A program made the translations under genes and the position numbers. The notes under the pieces are model-generated. The model had not been told where the DNA came from. It saw only the letters and a list, made by a program, of their open reading frames with translations, and made no database searches. Shown here in pieces: positions 14,903 to 16,011 of a stretch of DNA of 16,011 nt (the first letter of the stretch is position 1; every line of letters starts with the position of its first letter). The stretch covers positions 1 to 16,011 of the forward strand of contig CAJTXU010000042.1 in the NCBI GenBank assembly GCA_910584125.1. The letters run 5' to 3'. This DNA is from an uncultured Muribaculaceae bacterium (GTDB lineage: Bacteria > Bacteroidota > Bacteroidia > Bacteroidales > Muribaculaceae).

Positions 14903-15493
14903 TTAACACTTGTTTGTATCTGCCAACTGAACATCATTGGCATTGTATACTTCATATAGCGTCTCTCCGGTCTTTGGACTCTCGCGGTACGTTATCACTG
15001 AAAAAGAATTGGCGAGACCGGATAGTTCCGAGTCCGATTCAAACAGAAGCTCGTCGTGCCTTCGCGAATAGTATGCGACTCCATCTGCAGTATGAATCTC
15101 CTCTATTCTGCTGACATTCCAGTTGTAGTTTCGACTCTTGAGCGCACTCAAGTAATAATCTGGGTATGTGGGATTTTTTGTGTTTTCAAGAAGACGTGGG
15201 ATGTACAGGAGGTATACAGGGAACTCTTCTTGAGCCGTGGTTGATACCGAAGTGAAAATCGGGAATCTGTGAAATGATTTTCCATCAATGGTGGCTATAC
15301 ATCTGTTTGCCACTATGTTCGCTTTGCCTAAAAATGGGCAGTCGATGATTGATGACAGAGGATTGGAATCATGAGGAATAAAGCCATAGATTTTGGCTTT
15401 GCCAACAATAGGCAATTCTACGTCCATGTTCTTCCGAATTTCCTTCCCGTTTCTTGCATTGTCAATTAATGAGATCATTCTTGTGATGTCCAT
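14903..15493 (-). CDS. Protein of unknown function, first gene after structured leader copy 2
   Basis: The product is 196 aa from MDITRMISLIDNARNGKEIR. The open frame continues 70 codons upstream through the structured element, but that part is GC-rich leader sequence with no protein character. The ATG at 15491-15493 has AGGAGA about 15 nt upstream, inside a hairpin loop. No signal peptide or membrane segment is seen. Recognisable pieces are ELPIVGKAKIYGFIPHDSN, PFLGKANIVANRC and FPVYLLYIPRLLENT, consistent with a soluble alpha/beta protein. I do not recognise the family. It appears co-transcribed with the 85-aa gene. Confidence 0.6.
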   Translation of the reverse strand: MDITRMISLIDNARNGKEIRKNMDVELPIVGKAKIYGFIPHDSNPLSSIIDCPFLGKANIVANRCIATIDGKSFHRFPIFTSVSTTAQEEFPVYLLYIPRLLENTKNPTYPDYYLSALKSRNYNWNVSRIEEIHTADGVAYYSRRHDELLFESDSELSGLANSFSVITYRESPKTGETLYEVYNANDVQLADTNKC

Positions 15494-15497
15494 AAAA

Positions 15498-15520
15498 CTC
15501 AATCGTCTCTCCTGATTGAG
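15498..15520 (-). promoter_or_regulatory. Leader hairpin presenting or hiding the Shine-Dalgarno of the 196-aa gene
   Basis: On the minus strand, CTCAATC and GATTGAG form a perfect 7-bp stem around AGGAGAGAC, so the AGGAGA ribosome-binding sequence sits in the loop, 4 nt before the ATG begins. The matching hairpin at 14216-14237 has a different stem but a similar purine loop. Confidence 0.5.
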
Positions 15521-15531
15521 ATTCGTTATAC

Positions 15532-15788
15532 AAAAATGCGTGAGAGCCGTACTTGTTGCTCGTCCCACGCTCTGAGGCCCTGGAATTGCCCATCGTAGTA
15601 GAACGAGCAAACCTGCAGAAGCCTCACGCAGAATATTGTTATACTCCGGCGGAAGACGCTCGCGCGTCGACCGTCGGCCGAATATAACATATCCATAAGG
15701 CATCTACCGCCTGCCTCATCCTTGACTACGATTTGAAATTTTCCAGGTTTCAGAACGTCAAGAAAGAGCGTCGAGTAAACGCATCTTA
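15532..15788 (-). ncRNA. Candidate structured leader RNA or sRNA element, copy 2
   Basis: About 257 nt. The ends pair: AAAAATGCGT (15532-15541) with ACGCATCTT (15779-15787; one G-U on the minus strand). Internal stems (plus coordinates) are GCGTGAG 15538-15544 with CTCACGC 15623-15629, TTGCTCGT 15556-15563 with ACGAGCAA 15603-15610, and GTTATA 15638-15643 with TATAAC 15683-15688, enclosing CGGC/GCCG and ACGC/GCGT. The block 15721-15784 is the one shared with copy 1. On the minus strand it begins with the 8-codon ORF MRLLDALS and ends CTCACGCATTTTT. A strong minus-strand promoter lies about 65 nt upstream (15853-15884), so this RNA would be the 5' part of the 196-aa gene transcript, or a terminated small RNA. 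Confidence 0.55.
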
Positions 15789-15852
15789 ATTATTATGTCC
15801 GCATCCCGCCGCCTAAACCCTGACCAGGCTTCTGCTTTGCGATCCGCATCTG

Positions 15853-15884
15853 CAAAATTAATAAATTTCTGGAGATAGAACAAC
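15853..15884 (-). promoter_or_regulatory. Promoter for the structured leader and 196/85-aa operon
   Basis: On the minus strand, GTTG (15881-15884), a 20-nt spacer and TAATTTTG (15853-15860) match the Bacteroidales consensus. The predicted start is near 15847, giving a leader of about 350 nt before the ATG at 15493. Confidence 0.7.
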
Positions 15885-15955
15885 TTTTTTATTAATTTTA
15901 CCGAAAATTTTATTTTAAAGCGGTTTAAGTTGTCGTTAATATCGTTGCAAGAATG

Positions 15956-15985
15956 TTTGGACTTCAATAGGAGTGTGTGTCCAAA
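15956..15985. repeat. Inverted repeat near the right edge
   Basis: TTTGGAC and GTCCAAA form a 7-bp stem with a 16-nt loop in AT-rich DNA. No T-run follows on the plus strand. It could be an operator. No gene is seen in 15885-16011. Confidence 0.35.
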
Positions 15986-16011
15986 AAAATGTTTGGTTAT
16001 AATTTGTATAT

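Noticed and set aside
15494..15703. 70-residue N-terminal extension of the 196-aa protein
   Set aside because: It overlaps the structured element, which in copy 1 cannot be read in the same frame. The ATG with a Shine-Dalgarno at 15491-15493 is preferred.
14246..15788. Retron, group II intron, CRISPR or tmRNA explanation for the paired elements
   Set aside because: No reverse transcriptase or Cas gene is in the window, there is no repeat-spacer array, and no tmRNA or intron domain V-like sequence was seen.

Overview
The window looks like chromosomal DNA of a Bacteroidota, order Bacteroidales. Four things point there: two proteins of the gliding/type IX secretion family (a SprE/PorW-like lipoprotein and the response regulator PorX), a lipoprotein glutaminyl-cyclase-like M28 peptidase, promoters of the Bacteroidales type (TTTG, about 20 nt, TAnnTTTG), and weak or absent Shine-Dalgarno sites. 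The GC-rich core (about 1.9-10.2 kb) would suit a Muribaculaceae-like gut lineage, but genus and species cannot be read from this alone.

Layout. 1-0.8 kb (minus, AT-richer): an open frame cut by the left edge and a small MotA/TolQ/ExbB-type membrane protein with its own promoter. 0.9-2.1 kb: a REP-associated tyrosine-transposase-like gene (HUH motif, altered tyrosine site, C-terminal Rossmann/SLOG-like part) next to short REP-like palindromes. 1.9-7.75 kb (minus): an apparent operon in the order sprE/porW, porX, Sel1-repeat protein. 7.8-8.8 kb (plus): the divergently transcribed M28/glutaminyl-cyclase-like lipoprotein. 8.9-10.2 kb (plus): tyrS. 10.2-12.25 kb: a two-gene minus-strand operon (five-helix membrane protein, then a small exported protein) bracketed by two direct copies of a 54-nt palindromic repeat. 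12.2-13.4 kb (plus): an AAA/DUF4143 ATPase whose 5' leader holds a third, degenerate palindrome. 13.4-16.0 kb (minus, AT-rich): three genes of unknown function and two diverged copies of a ~250-nt structured element, one in front of each of the two transcription units.

How it fits together. The core is a secretion/envelope group. SprE/PorW and PorX belong to the type IX secretion and gliding machinery and its regulation. The M28 enzyme would cap N-terminal glutamine on exported proteins. The right-hand 5.8 kb and the left 0.8 kb look like accessory DNA.

The best candidate for something undescribed is the pair of ~250-nt elements at 14246-14498 and 15532-15788. They match in length, share a 64-nt block (60/64 identical), and keep the same stems with compensatory base changes. 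Their ends can pair in two mutually exclusive ways. On the minus strand each ends in a T-run and is followed by a hairpin with a purine-rich loop just before a start codon. They look like a new cis-acting leader RNA or sRNA family, or a structured MITE.
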